The notes: a model not told the origin generated them from the sequence alone. Positions 8,326 to 15,760 are shown, counted from the first letter of the stretch. The stretch is DNA of 26,078 nucleotides from an uncultured Collinsella sp. (GCA_905211615.1 CAJMBB010000008.1:1-26078); one strand, 5' to 3'. A program made the numbers and translations.

Positions 8326-9102
8326 TTAGAAGCGCAGCGACAGGCAAGAAAGGCCGCCGTCGACCTTGCGGTACTCGGAGGTGTCAACGACGAGTGTCTT
8401 GTAGCCCAGATCCTGCACGGCCTTGAGCACAGTCGGATAGCCCTCGGCAACGATGACCGTACCGTTGACCCAGATGCAGTTGGCGCCGTACGCCTCGTCC
8501 TCGGGCACGACGATCTTGTTGTACTGGGCAAAGTCGGGCTTATCGATGAACTCGCCAGAGACGAGCATGTTGTTGTCCTCGATGTAGTTAACGCCCGTCT
8601 TGAGGTGCAGGACCTCCTCCAGCGGAACCTCAGAACCCTCGAGGCCCCAGCCCTCGAGAATCTCACAGAACTGGCGGATGCCCTCTTCGTTGGTACGAGC
8701 GGAGCGACCGACGTAGAAATGGTCACCGACCATCATGACGTCGCCGCCGTCGAGCGTGCCCGGAGAAACGATGCGCTTGACATGCTCGTCGTCAAAGAAG
8801 CGACGGACGGCCGGCTCGATCTCGTCCTTCTCGCCGTTACGGCTATCGGCGCCGGGGTTGGTAATGATGGCGCCGCAGCGAGTGATAACAGCCGGATCTT
8901 CAACGAAGCAGCTGTCGGGATACTGCTCGAGTGCCGGCAGCACCGACACGTCAACGCCACACTGCTCGAGCGCATGCTCGTAATCGTAGTGCTCCTCGAT
9001 GGCGCGCTCGTAGATGGGTTGGCCAAGCTCGGGGGCACTCGTGATGCCATTGCTCAGGGACTTGCCGGGACGGCGGATGATGACGTGGCTGAACCTGGAC
9101 AT
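8326..9102 (-). CDS. Dimethylarginine dimethylaminohydrolase (DDAH)
   Basis: A cytosolic enzyme of the guanidino-modifying (amidinotransferase-fold) superfamily. DDAH converts N-omega-methylated arginines to citrulline plus methylamine or dimethylamine. Length (258 aa) is that of bacterial DDAH, far shorter than arginine deiminase (~400 aa). Visible active-site motifs are FVEDPAVI at 66-73, LDGGDVM at 117-123, His166 in LHLKTG and nucleophile Cys253 in GGLSCLSLRF. Their spacing matches the Pseudomonas enzyme (His162, Cys249). The start ATG 9102 has AAGGAGGA 5 bases upstream. A divergent GntR-family regulator and a downstream basic amino-acid antiporter suggest an inducible uptake-and-hydrolysis module. 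Related deiminases cannot be fully excluded from sequence alone. Confidence 0.88.
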   Translation of the reverse strand: MSRFSHVIIRRPGKSLSNGITSAPELGQPIYERAIEEHYDYEHALEQCGVDVSVLPALEQYPDSCFVEDPAVITRCGAIITNPGADSRNGEKDEIEPAVRRFFDDEHVKRIVSPGTLDGGDVMMVGDHFYVGRSARTNEEGIRQFCEILEGWGLEGSEVPLEEVLHLKTGVNYIEDNNMLVSGEFIDKPDFAQYNKIVVPEDEAYGANCIWVNGTVIVAEGYPTVLKAVQDLGYKTLVVDTSEYRKVDGGLSCLSLRF

Positions 9103-9199
9103 GATGATCCTCCTTGGATCTCTTAGCAGAGAGCGGGACTTCTTCGCGCCCGCCTTCCTTTCGATGGCTTTATCTTAGGGCGGTTTTCCTGTTTTGTAT

Positions 9200-9211
9200 A
9201 TTGTATACAAT
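9200..9211. promoter_or_regulatory. Candidate GntR/FCD operator
   Basis: ATTGTATACAAT is a perfect 12-bp palindrome between the divergent DDAH and gntR genes, 98 bases upstream of the DDAH start and 147 upstream of gntR. FadR-type (FCD) GntR regulators commonly bind short palindromes with a GTnnAC core, which this has. It is an A+T-rich island in an otherwise GC-rich region. Confidence 0.6.
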
Positions 9212-9357
9212 CCTGAACGGTAGGTATTCTTCGGTAAGCGTATTTTTACGTATCGGCACAAAGTAGCATGATTTAGCTGGTCGTTCTATAATTCAACTGA
9301 GCTATTCAAGTGAAACGTATTTGCTTTTAGAAATATACCGTTAAGGAACATAGGCTC

Positions 9358-10008
9358 ATGGAAACGCTCAGAAGGCCCCTGAAAGACCACGTATACGACT
9401 ACATTTCGAGCCGTATTGACGCCGGCGAGCTTTCGGCCGGCGACCGGCTGAGCGAGCAAGCGATCTGCGACGCCATGGGCGTGTCGCGCACGCCGGTCCG
9501 CGAAGCGCTCATCCAGCTCGCAAGCGACGGTTATCTGGACAATCTCCCCCGCCGCGGATTCCGCGTCCGCGGGTTCGATCAGCAAAACGCCGTTGAAGTC
9601 TTTGAGATTATGGGGCCGCTCGACGGGCAGGCCGCATATCTCGCCTGTCCGAACCTAACCGACGATGACATTACGCAGCTTAAATTTCTCGTCGGCTCCA
9701 TGGACCTCGCGATCCAAGGCGGTCTCATCCGAAAGTACGACGACATTCAGCGAGACTTTCATCTAACGTACTTCAACCGCTGCGGCAACGACCGTCTGCG
9801 CGATATGATCTCGCAGCTCGAGCGCTGCTTTATCAAGCGCGATTACGAGACTGTCGACCAGGAGACGGCGTGCAAACTGCTCAATAAAGCCAACAGCGAA
9901 CATGCTCATATTCTTGAGTTGTTCGAAGCACGAGATGCGACGGGCGTGCGCGACTACGTTCGCGATGTCCATTGGAACACAGAAAACGCCCAGTTCACCG
10001 TCTGGTAG
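9358..10008 (+). CDS. GntR-family transcriptional regulator, FadR/FCD subgroup
   Basis: A 216-aa DNA-binding regulator. Residues 1-70 form a winged helix-turn-helix with the GntR signature LSEQAICDAMGVSRTPVREALIQLASDGYL and the wing NLPRRGFRVRGF. Residues 75-216 form an all-helical FCD ligand domain. Histidines in RDFHLTYFNRCGNDRL, in SEHAHIL and in DVHWN are in the positions that bind metal or ligand in this family. The start ATG 9358 has AAGGAA about 10 bases upstream. Being divergent from the DDAH gene with a palindrome between them, it is inferred to control the DDAH/antiporter genes, probably responding to an arginine derivative. The ligand is not shown by the sequence. Confidence 0.88.
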   Translation: METLRRPLKDHVYDYISSRIDAGELSAGDRLSEQAICDAMGVSRTPVREALIQLASDGYLDNLPRRGFRVRGFDQQNAVEVFEIMGPLDGQAAYLACPNLTDDDITQLKFLVGSMDLAIQGGLIRKYDDIQRDFHLTYFNRCGNDRLRDMISQLERCFIKRDYETVDQETACKLLNKANSEHAHILELFEARDATGVRDYVRDVHWNTENAQFTVW

Positions 10009-10058
10009 GAAAGCGACAAGGGACGACGTCGGTCTTAAACCTTGGCGCCAGCACCGCC

Positions 10059-10149
10059 CAAACTGATCCGTTTTCCTCCGTCCCCGAGGGGTCATTCTTT
10101 TGGCAGCCAAGACAACGCCGATATTTTGACGCCGACAGCAAAAGCCCGC
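10059..10149. repeat. Two-block intergenic repeat, copy 2
   Basis: This copy carries block A at 10059-10085 (CAAACTGATCCGTT, then CCTCCGTC) and block B at 10137-10149 (AGCAAAAGCCCGC). It has the same order and orientation as 6493-6609 but with a shorter middle. Block B forms the left arm of the terminator at 10142-10240. Confidence 0.55.
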
Positions 10150-10240
10150 CAGGGCGAGCAAGGTGCCTTGAAACGAGGCGGCATTGACCTTTTGGTCATG
10201 CCGCCGAAGTTGAAAGGCAGATTGCCGCTCTGGCGGGCTT
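10142..10240 (-). terminator. Long two-stage hairpin terminator between gntR and the esterase gene
   Basis: The outer stem AAGCCCGCCAG (10142-10152) pairs with CTGGCGGGCTT (10230-10240). An inner stem pairs GGCGGCATTGACC (10177-10189) with GGTCATGCCGCC (10194-10205), with one bulge. On the minus strand the outer stem is followed by TTGCTGTC, so it mainly serves the esterase gene. It may also stop transcription from gntR. Confidence 0.6.
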
Positions 10241-10253
10241 GCAGCGTCAAATG

Positions 10254-10281
10254 GTTACGGCGTTTAGTAAAACGCCGTAAC
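10254..10281 (-). terminator. Stem-loop at the esterase stop codon
   Basis: GTTACGGCGTTT (10254-10265) is perfectly complementary to AAACGCCGTAAC (10270-10281), with a 4-base loop. It begins at the last base of the esterase stop codon. There is no long U-run, so it may be a 3'-end protecting structure instead of the terminator itself. Confidence 0.5.
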
Positions 10282-11183
10282 TAAAACCCGTGGCGCTCCA
10301 GGAAGCGGAAGGCTAGGCGAATCCAAGGGCGGACCGCCACCTGCTTGTCCTCGTTGTCGACCGCGGTGTTGGCGTTGCCGAGCGAAAGGCCGTGACCACC
10401 CTGGTCGAAGACGTGCATCTCGCATGCAACGCCCTCCTCGGCCATGCGCTGCGCAAACGGGTAGACCTGCGCGATCGGCGCCGTCTTGTCGTCGGACACG
10501 CCCCACACAAAAGTCGGTGGCATCTGACGCGAAACATGCGTGGTGGGGCAGATGTCGGCCAGATGCTCGTCAGTTGCCTCGCCGCCCGTCACCATCGACA
10601 GGTAGTCGTTGAGCAAATCGCGCCCCGTCTTGCCGCCCGTCTTGGGCACGCGCAAGTCAATGCGCGGATCGCGCGTCTGCATGTCGCGCACATAGGCAAA
10701 GTCGAGCAATGGATAGCCCAGCACCACGGCATCGGGACGAATGTCGTCCGCGCGCGCCCCTGCCAGGCCCGCGAAGGGACCAGTCTTCCATTGCGTTGCC
10801 AACGAAGCGCAGATCATGCCGCCCGCCGAGAATCCCACGACGCACACGCGCTTAGGATCGACATGCCACTCGTCGGCGTTGGCGCGCACCGTGGCGACCA
10901 TCTTGGCAAGATCTGCCTGGGGGTGCGGAAAGCTCACGTCACCCGTAGAACTCGTCACATAGTTGAGCACAAAGGCCTGGTAGCCGCGGTCCAAAAACGC
11001 AAACGCCACCGGGTCCTGCTCGTGCGGAGCGATATGCGTAAACCCGCCTCCGCCGCAGATGATCACCGCGGGGCGGCGGCCATTCGGTTTATCGGGCAGC
11101 GGCTCGGCACCCAGATACGTAAAGGTCGCCGGATAATCCTCGGTCGGCTCCTCGCCCCACAGCGCATGGTTCTCGACAATCAT
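10281..11183 (-). CDS. Alpha/beta-hydrolase, BD-FAE/acetyl-esterase-like
   Basis: A 300-aa cytosolic serine hydrolase without a signal peptide. The oxyanion-hole region reads AVIICGGGGFTHI at 39-51, in place of the common HGGG. The nucleophile elbow is GFSAGG with Ser119. The likely acid is Asp231 or Asp232 in WGVSDDKTAP, and the base is His264 in DQGGHGLSLG. The layout and the PHPQADLAKMVATVRANA stretch resemble the BD-FAE and carbohydrate acetyl-esterase group often annotated as xylanase-associated esterases. The start ATG 11183 is chosen for the AAGGGAG site just upstream; the frame stays open 67 codons further without a site or homology. It is transcribed alone, divergent from the EIIA gene. 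The natural substrate is unknown. Confidence 0.82.
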   Translation of the reverse strand: MIVENHALWGEEPTEDYPATFTYLGAEPLPDKPNGRRPAVIICGGGGFTHIAPHEQDPVAFAFLDRGYQAFVLNYVTSSTGDVSFPHPQADLAKMVATVRANADEWHVDPKRVCVVGFSAGGMICASLATQWKTGPFAGLAGARADDIRPDAVVLGYPLLDFAYVRDMQTRDPRIDLRVPKTGGKTGRDLLNDYLSMVTGGEATDEHLADICPTTHVSRQMPPTFVWGVSDDKTAPIAQVYPFAQRMAEEGVACEMHVFDQGGHGLSLGNANTAVDNEDKQVAVRPWIRLAFRFLERHGF

Positions 11184-11332
11184 ATGTGCTCCCTTCGCGC
11201 AAATTATGCGCACTCTTTTTTCGCATCTAAGCGTACCCCAGTTGGGTGCAGGACGTAGAAACTCTCCGGCAATAAGTTTCCCTCCAACTGATATATCACA
11301 TAATCCCAGCTCAGAGGTATCGCTGAGCAGCG

Positions 11333-11378
11333 TAGAATAGGGGCGTTGACCAAGCCCGAAACACATATGAAACGTTTC
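11333..11378 (+). promoter_or_regulatory. EIIA control region: possible -10 and a LacI-type palindrome
   Basis: TAGAAT at 11333-11338 could be a -10, although no good -35 is visible. GAAACGTTTC at 11369-11378 is a perfect palindrome with the central CG typical of LacI/CcpA-family operators. It lies 48 bases before the EIIA start, downstream of the proposed -10, so a bound protein would act as a roadblock. The binding protein is not in this window. Confidence 0.4.
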
Positions 11379-11425
11379 CGGCAAACCAAACGCGCGATAT
11401 GCGCCTATTTAAGTTGGAGGCAACT

Positions 11426-11989
11426 ATGGGTCTGCTCGATTCGCTTAAGTCCACCTTCACCTCGACCGGCGAGGCGTCCGTTCCGCCCGCAGCAAGCTTC
11501 GCCACCCGCGAAGGCGTCATCTATGCCCCCGTCAACGGCGTGCTCGTCAACCTGAACGAGGTTCCCGACGAGACGATCGCCTCGGGCATGCTTGGCCAGG
11601 GCTATGGCATCGAGCCCATTACCGGCACCATCTATGCGCCCGCCAACGGCCGCATCGGCGCCACCACCGTCACCAACCACTCCATCGGCATGATCACCGA
11701 GGACGGTCTTCGCGTGTTCATCCATGTCGGCCTGGGCACCGTGGAAATGAACGGCAAGGGTTTTGCCCGCTTTGTCGAGATGGGCGATGTGGTCAAGGCA
11801 GGCCAGCCGCTCATCAGCTTCGACCGCGAGGCCATTAAGGCCGCTGGTCACGAGGATATCGTGACCGTCATCGTCTCCGAGCTCGATCGTCTTAAGAGCA
11901 TCGACCATGTCGGCGAGTCTGGAACGCTTATCGGCGGCAACCCGCTCGTCAAGCTGGGCGACCCGCTGCTGGTAGCCAAGACCAAGTAG
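11426..11989 (+). CDS. crr: PTS glucose-type EIIA protein, free-standing
   Basis: A 187-aa soluble phosphocarrier of the sugar phosphotransferase system. The glucose-family EIIA fold is seen in IYAPVNGVLVNLNEVPDE and the paired histidines. His85 is in NHSIGM and His100, the phosphorylated residue, is in FIHVGLGTVEM; they are 15 apart as in E. coli EIIA-Glc (75 and 90). No EIIB or EIIC domain is attached or adjacent, so it must serve permeases encoded elsewhere or act as a regulator. The ATG 11426 has TTGGAGG immediately upstream; an in-frame upstream ATG at 11399 lacks a site. The gene symbol is by family resemblance. A good terminator follows. Confidence 0.9.
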   Translation: MGLLDSLKSTFTSTGEASVPPAASFATREGVIYAPVNGVLVNLNEVPDETIASGMLGQGYGIEPITGTIYAPANGRIGATTVTNHSIGMITEDGLRVFIHVGLGTVEMNGKGFARFVEMGDVVKAGQPLISFDREAIKAAGHEDIVTVIVSELDRLKSIDHVGESGTLIGGNPLVKLGDPLLVAKTK

Positions 11990-12026
11990 CCAGGCCCCGC
12001 GCCACACAGCCAAAAGGCACCTCGTC

Positions 12027-12058
12027 AAGTGCCCGCGACCATTTGGCCGCGGGCACTT
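12027..12058 (+). terminator. Terminator of the EIIA gene
   Basis: An 11-bp perfect stem (AAGTGCCCGCG 12027-12037 with CGCGGGCACTT 12048-12058) with a 10-base loop is followed by TTCGTTT. It is 37 bases past the stop. Confidence 0.85.
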
Positions 12059-12115
12059 TTCGTTTGAAAAACCATCCCGCCAATGCCTTATCTGTATAGC
12101 CCAAATGAGCCGAGC

Positions 12116-12124
12116 TGCTAGAAT
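12116..12124 (+). promoter_or_regulatory. Extended -10 promoter of asnS
   Basis: TGCTAGAAT fits an extended -10 (TGnTAnAAT), 46 bases before the GTG start. No convincing -35 is present, as is common for extended -10 promoters. Confidence 0.5.
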
Positions 12125-12170
12125 ATCGAACTGTATGGATAACTATCATTCAACCGTTATGGGAGGATAC

Positions 12171-13574
12171 GTGAACCGCACCAAAATCGCGCAGCTCTAT
12201 GCCGATGCCGAGTCGCTCGGCGGCCAGACCGTCACCGTCGCCGGCTGGGTCAAGTCCATCCGCGACATGAAGAACTTTGGCTTTGTTACGCTCAACGACG
12301 GCAGCTGCTTCCGCGACCTGCAGGTCGTCATGAACCGCGAGGCGCTCGACAACTACGACGAGATCGCCCATCAAAACGTCTCGGCCGCACTCATTTGCAC
12401 CGGCACCGTCAAGCTGACCCCCGATGCGCCCCAGCCTTTCGAGCTTTCTGCCACCTCCATCGAGGTCGAGGGCGTCAGCGCCCCGGATTACCCGCTACAG
12501 AAGAAGCGCGCAACCGTCGAGTTCCTGCGCACCCAGCAGCACCTGCGCCCGCGCACCAACCTGTTCCGCGCCGTGTTCCGCATCCGCTCTGTCGCGGCTG
12601 CCGCCATCCACCGCTTCTTCCAGGAGCAGGGCTTTGTCTACGTCAACACCCCCATCATCACCACGAGTGACTGCGAGGGCGCCGGCGAGATGTTCCGCGT
12701 GACCACACTCGACCCCAAAAATCCGCCCCTCACCGAGTCCGGCGAGGTCGACTGGAGCCAGGACTTCTTTGGCAAGCATGCAAGCCTCACCGTGTCCGGC
12801 CAGCTCAATGCCGAGAACTTTGCCATGGCCTTTGGCGACGTGTACACCTTTGGCCCCACCTTCCGTGCCGAGAACTCCAACACCACACGCCACGCCGCCG
12901 AGTTTTGGATGATCGAGCCCGAGATGGCCTTTGCCGACCTTAACGACTACATGGATAACGCCGAGGCCATGCTCAAGTACGTCCTTAAGGACGTCATGGC
13001 AACCTGCCCCGACGAGCTTAATATGCTCAACAAGTTTGTGGACAAGGGTCTGCTCGAGCGCCTGGACCATGTCGCCAACTCCGACTTTGCCCGCGTTACC
13101 TACACCGAGGCCGTCGAGATCCTGGAGCAGGCCGTCGCTGCTGGCCACCAGTTTGATTACCCCGTCAGCTGGGGCATCGACTTGCAGACCGAGCACGAGC
13201 GCTTCCTGACCGAGGAGCACTTTAAGCGCCCGACCTTCGTGACCGACTACCCGGCCGAGATCAAGGCGTTCTACATGCGCATGAACGAGGACGGCAAGAC
13301 CGTCGCCGCCGCCGACTGCCTGGTTCCCGGTATCGGCGAGATCATCGGCGGCTCCCAGCGCGAGGAGCGCTTGGATCTGCTCGAGGCCCGCATCAAGGAC
13401 CTGGGCATGAATCCCGAGCAGTACAAGTACTACCTTGACCTGCGCCGCTACGGTTCCTGCAAGCACGCCGGCTACGGTCTGGGCTTCGAGCGCTTGGTCA
13501 TGTATCTGACCGGCGTGGGCAACATCCGCGACGTCCTGCCGCACCCGCGCACCGTGGGCAACGCCGACTTCTAA
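12171..13574 (+). CDS. asnS: Asparaginyl-tRNA synthetase
   Basis: A class IIb aminoacyl-tRNA synthetase charging tRNA-Asn in the cytosol. The N-terminal OB-fold anticodon domain (VTVAGWVKSIRDMKNFGF) is followed by the catalytic core. This has the AsnRS signature HLRPRTNLFRAVFRIR, motif 2 FRAENSNTTRHAAEFWMIEPE and motif 3 GYGLGFERLVMYLTG. At 467 aa it is practically the length of E. coli AsnRS (466). GTG 12171 is chosen because GGGAGG lies 4 bases upstream and the protein then starts where the family does; ATG 12159 or 12135 would add short N-termini. Its presence implies direct charging of tRNA-Asn. Codon use is strongly biased to CGC, CTG and AAG, as in a well-expressed native gene. Confidence 0.97.
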   Translation: MNRTKIAQLYADAESLGGQTVTVAGWVKSIRDMKNFGFVTLNDGSCFRDLQVVMNREALDNYDEIAHQNVSAALICTGTVKLTPDAPQPFELSATSIEVEGVSAPDYPLQKKRATVEFLRTQQHLRPRTNLFRAVFRIRSVAAAAIHRFFQEQGFVYVNTPIITTSDCEGAGEMFRVTTLDPKNPPLTESGEVDWSQDFFGKHASLTVSGQLNAENFAMAFGDVYTFGPTFRAENSNTTRHAAEFWMIEPEMAFADLNDYMDNAEAMLKYVLKDVMATCPDELNMLNKFVDKGLLERLDHVANSDFARVTYTEAVEILEQAVAAGHQFDYPVSWGIDLQTEHERFLTEEHFKRPTFVTDYPAEIKAFYMRMNEDGKTVAAADCLVPGIGEIIGGSQREERLDLLEARIKDLGMNPEQYKYYLDLRRYGSCKHAGYGLGFERLVMYLTGVGNIRDVLPHPRTVGNADF

Positions 13575-13622
13575 TCGTCGGACGCTAGCTCGCGTCGCCA
13601 CACGCCAACGCTCATCGCATAA

Positions 13623-13650
13623 GCGTCTCTCGACATCGGTCGAGAGACGC
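13623..13650 (+). terminator. Terminator of asnS
   Basis: GCGTCTCTCGAC (13623-13634) pairs perfectly with GTCGAGAGACGC (13639-13650) around a 4-base loop and is followed by seven T. A textbook intrinsic terminator. Confidence 0.95.
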
Positions 13651-13653
13651 TTT

Positions 13654-13716
13654 TTTTCAACAGCATCCGTCAAGCTTCTGGCAAGTTTTTGGTCAGTTGA
13701 ACAGGGCTGTTGAAAA
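13654..13716. repeat. Inverted repeat and operator-like palindrome upstream of the WYL regulator
   Basis: TTTTCAACAGC (13654-13664) and GCTGTTGAAAA (13706-13716) are an 11-bp inverted pair 41 bases apart. Overlapping the right arm, TTGAACAGGGCTGTTGAA (13697-13714) is itself a near-palindrome. CAACAG/CTGTTG thus recurs three times upstream of a regulator gene, which suggests autoregulation. This is an inference. Confidence 0.35.
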
Positions 13717-13833
13717 CTCGACCCGCCGTTTGCCGACGACTACCGACCGCCCAGAGCGCCCTGCGCCCCTGGGAAAGCCCCGCGTCCTAGGCTCCATACC
13801 GTCGCCACCCAAAACGGAAAGGACGTGGGCACC

Positions 13834-14619
13834 ATGACCGAAGCCGCTGTTGAAACCTACGACACCACGACTAGAGGCGCCGCCTCGATGGCAGCCTATC
13901 GCGCCGTTCGCATCCTGCAACTATTAAGCGAAAACACCGGCGAGGACAAGGCCATGCTTTCCGATGAGTTGATCCGGCGCCTCGCCCATCCCGACGACCC
14001 CGCCCGCATGCCCATCTCGGCGGCGCGGCGCAGCATCTACACCGCCATCTCCGCGCTTCGCCATGCCGGATACGAAATTGAGTACAAACGCGGCGTGGGC
14101 TACAAACTTCTTACCCGCCCGCTCACCGATGAAGAGATCATCCGGCTCCACGGTATGGTCATGCGCAACCGCTCCACGCCTATCGCTATCCGCAAGAGCA
14201 TGGCGCAGCACTTAGTTGCCATGGCGAGCGCCGACGTTCGCGGCTACCTCGATACACCCGAACCCGCTCCAAGCGCAGGCAGCAAGGCTACCAAGGCAAC
14301 ACGCACGCCCATCAAGCGCATCGACACGTGCGAGCTCGTCGAGCAGGCCATCGACCACGGAACCACGGTGAGTTTTGATATTTCGAGCGTCACGACACGC
14401 GGCGAAACCGAAGCAGCACGGATGACACTCCGTCCCTTTGCCATCAGGCAGCGCGATGGCATCTCGTATCTGCTGGGAACGGTCTACGACGCCCGAGGCA
14501 CCGACGATACGCTGCGCACCGTCGAGATCGCCCGTATGAGAAACGTCAGCACGCGCCTGCTCGACGGCAAGAAGCTCTTCGCCGCCCTGGACGAGGACGC
14601 CTCCTCCTCCGCCGCATAA
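13834..14619 (+). CDS. WYL-like helix-turn-helix transcriptional regulator
   Basis: A 261-aa putative DNA-binding protein. Residues about 18-95 form a helix-turn-helix of the kind found in WYL regulators, with an insertion around RLAHPDDPARMPISAARRSIYTAISALRHAGYEIEYKRGVGYKLL. Residues about 155-250 resemble a WYL domain: MTLRPFAIRQRDGISYLLGTVY matches the region where WYL normally stands, here degenerate as SYL, followed by the arginine-bearing RTVEIARM strand. A low-complexity linker of A, K, S and T (residues 138-160) joins them. ATG 13834 is 10 bases after AAAGGA; an in-frame GTG at 13825 is too close to the site. It is monocistronic and its targets are unknown; the TrpXYZ-type operon downstream is one candidate. 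Confidence 0.7.
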   Translation: MTEAAVETYDTTTRGAASMAAYRAVRILQLLSENTGEDKAMLSDELIRRLAHPDDPARMPISAARRSIYTAISALRHAGYEIEYKRGVGYKLLTRPLTDEEIIRLHGMVMRNRSTPIAIRKSMAQHLVAMASADVRGYLDTPEPAPSAGSKATKATRTPIKRIDTCELVEQAIDHGTTVSFDISSVTTRGETEAARMTLRPFAIRQRDGISYLLGTVYDARGTDDTLRTVEIARMRNVSTRLLDGKKLFAALDEDASSSAA

Positions 14620-14688
14620 GACCCTCCGCCGCCCATTCGACTACCCGTACCGCCCATCCGATTCTGTATTAAAAAACCCGCCAGGCTG

Positions 14689-14716
14689 TTGTAAAAATGG
14701 ACATCAGCGCTACTAT
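14689..14716 (+). promoter_or_regulatory. Promoter of the TrpXYZ-type transporter operon
   Basis: TTGTAA (14689-14694) and TACTAT (14711-14716) are separated by 16 bases, 64 bases ahead of the lipoprotein start. The leader contains a small hairpin, TGCACT/AGTGCA (14726-14744), whose loop carries TTGTCCC. No T-box or other known riboswitch was recognised in the leader. Confidence 0.5.
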
Positions 14717-14779
14717 AGTTCCACTTGCACTTTGTCCCAGTGCAGTGTTTCCAGCCATTTTTATACTGGGGGTAATGAT

Positions 14780-15760
14780 ATGAAGGACATCACCATCAGC
14801 CGCAGGAGCCTTCTGGTCTCCGCCGGCCTGCTCGCGCTCGCCCCGCTCGCCGGATGCGGCGGCAACTCTGGTTCCGGCTCTGCTGCCGCCGGTTCCGACT
14901 ACACCATCGGCGTTCTGCAGCTCACCGAGCACTCCGCACTCGATGCCGCCAACGACGGCTTTGTCAAGGCCATCAAGGAGAGCGGCCTTAAGGTTAAGAT
15001 CGACCAGAAGAACGCCCAGAACGACCAGTCCACGTGTAAGTCCATTGCCGACAAGTTTGTGGGCGACAACGTCAACCTGATTTATGCCATCGCAACGCCC
15101 GCCGCGCAGGCTGCCGCCGGCGCCACGGCCGATATCCCCATCGTGGGCTGCGCCATCACCGACTACGCCGCCTCCGGCCTGGTCCAGGACAACGACAAGC
15201 CCGGCACCAACGTCACGGGCGCTTCTGACCTCACCCCGGTCGCCGAGCAGCTCGAGATGATGCAGAAGGTCCTGCCCGACGTTAAAAAGGTCGGCCTGCT
15301 CTACTGCACCGCCGAGTCCAACTCCGACGTCCAAATCAAGGCCGCCAAGAAGGAGCTCGACAAGCTGGGCCTCGAGTACACTGACTTCACCGTCTCGAGC
15401 TCCAACGAGATTCAGTCCGTCGTCGAGTCTGCCGTGGGCAAGGTCGACGCGCTGTACTCCCCCACCGACAACACCATCGCCGCGGGTGCCTCGCAGGTCG
15501 GCCAGATCTGCAAGGAAAACAAGCTTCCCTTCGTGACTGGCGAGGAGGGTATGTGCATGGCCGGCGGCCTGTTCACCCTCTCCATCAATTACGAGGACCT
15601 GGGCTACGCCGCGGGCGAGATGGCCGTTAAGATCCTGAAGGGCGAGGCCAAGCCCGAAGACATGCCGATCAAGCACCTCTCGAGCAAGGACCTGGTCGTC
15701 GTCAAGAACGACGAAATGGCCGAGGCCCTGGGCATCGACCTTTCCGCTCTGGACGCGTAA
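14780..15760 (+). CDS. ABC transporter substrate-binding lipoprotein (TrpX-like)
   Basis: A 326-aa exported binding protein. The signal peptide ends in lipobox LAGC with Cys26 as the anchoring residue. Its n-region SRRSLLVSAG has a twin-arginine-like pair, so Tat export is possible. After a G/S/A linker comes the two-lobed ABC_sub_bind (PF04392-like) fold, with YTIGVLQLTEHSALDAANDGF at the first strand, AIATPAAQAAAGAT and DIPIVGCAITDY in lobe one, and KKVGLLYCTAESNSDVQIKAAKKEL starting lobe two. This family includes the tryptophan/tyrosine-type TrpX proteins. The ATG 14780 follows a GGGGGT site. The permease and ATPase genes follow. Substrate is inferred to be an aromatic amino acid or similar small molecule, unproven here. 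Confidence 0.87.
   Translation: MKDITISRRSLLVSAGLLALAPLAGCGGNSGSGSAAAGSDYTIGVLQLTEHSALDAANDGFVKAIKESGLKVKIDQKNAQNDQSTCKSIADKFVGDNVNLIYAIATPAAQAAAGATADIPIVGCAITDYAASGLVQDNDKPGTNVTGASDLTPVAEQLEMMQKVLPDVKKVGLLYCTAESNSDVQIKAAKKELDKLGLEYTDFTVSSSNEIQSVVESAVGKVDALYSPTDNTIAAGASQVGQICKENKLPFVTGEEGMCMAGGLFTLSINYEDLGYAAGEMAVKILKGEAKPEDMPIKHLSSKDLVVVKNDEMAEALGIDLSALDA

Noticed and set aside
8326..9102. Arginine deiminase (ArcA)
   Set aside because: At 258 aa it is far too short, and the motif spacing matches DDAH; no carbamoyltransferase or carbamate kinase gene is adjacent.
11184..11384. N-terminal extension of the esterase by 67 residues
   Set aside because: The extension has no ribosome site, lies in the control region shared with the EIIA gene and lacks family similarity; ATG 11183 has a good site.
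14640..14779. T-box or tryptophan riboswitch ahead of the TrpXYZ-type operon
   Set aside because: The leader is short, with only a small 6-bp hairpin; no T-box sequence or specifier-loop structure was recognised.
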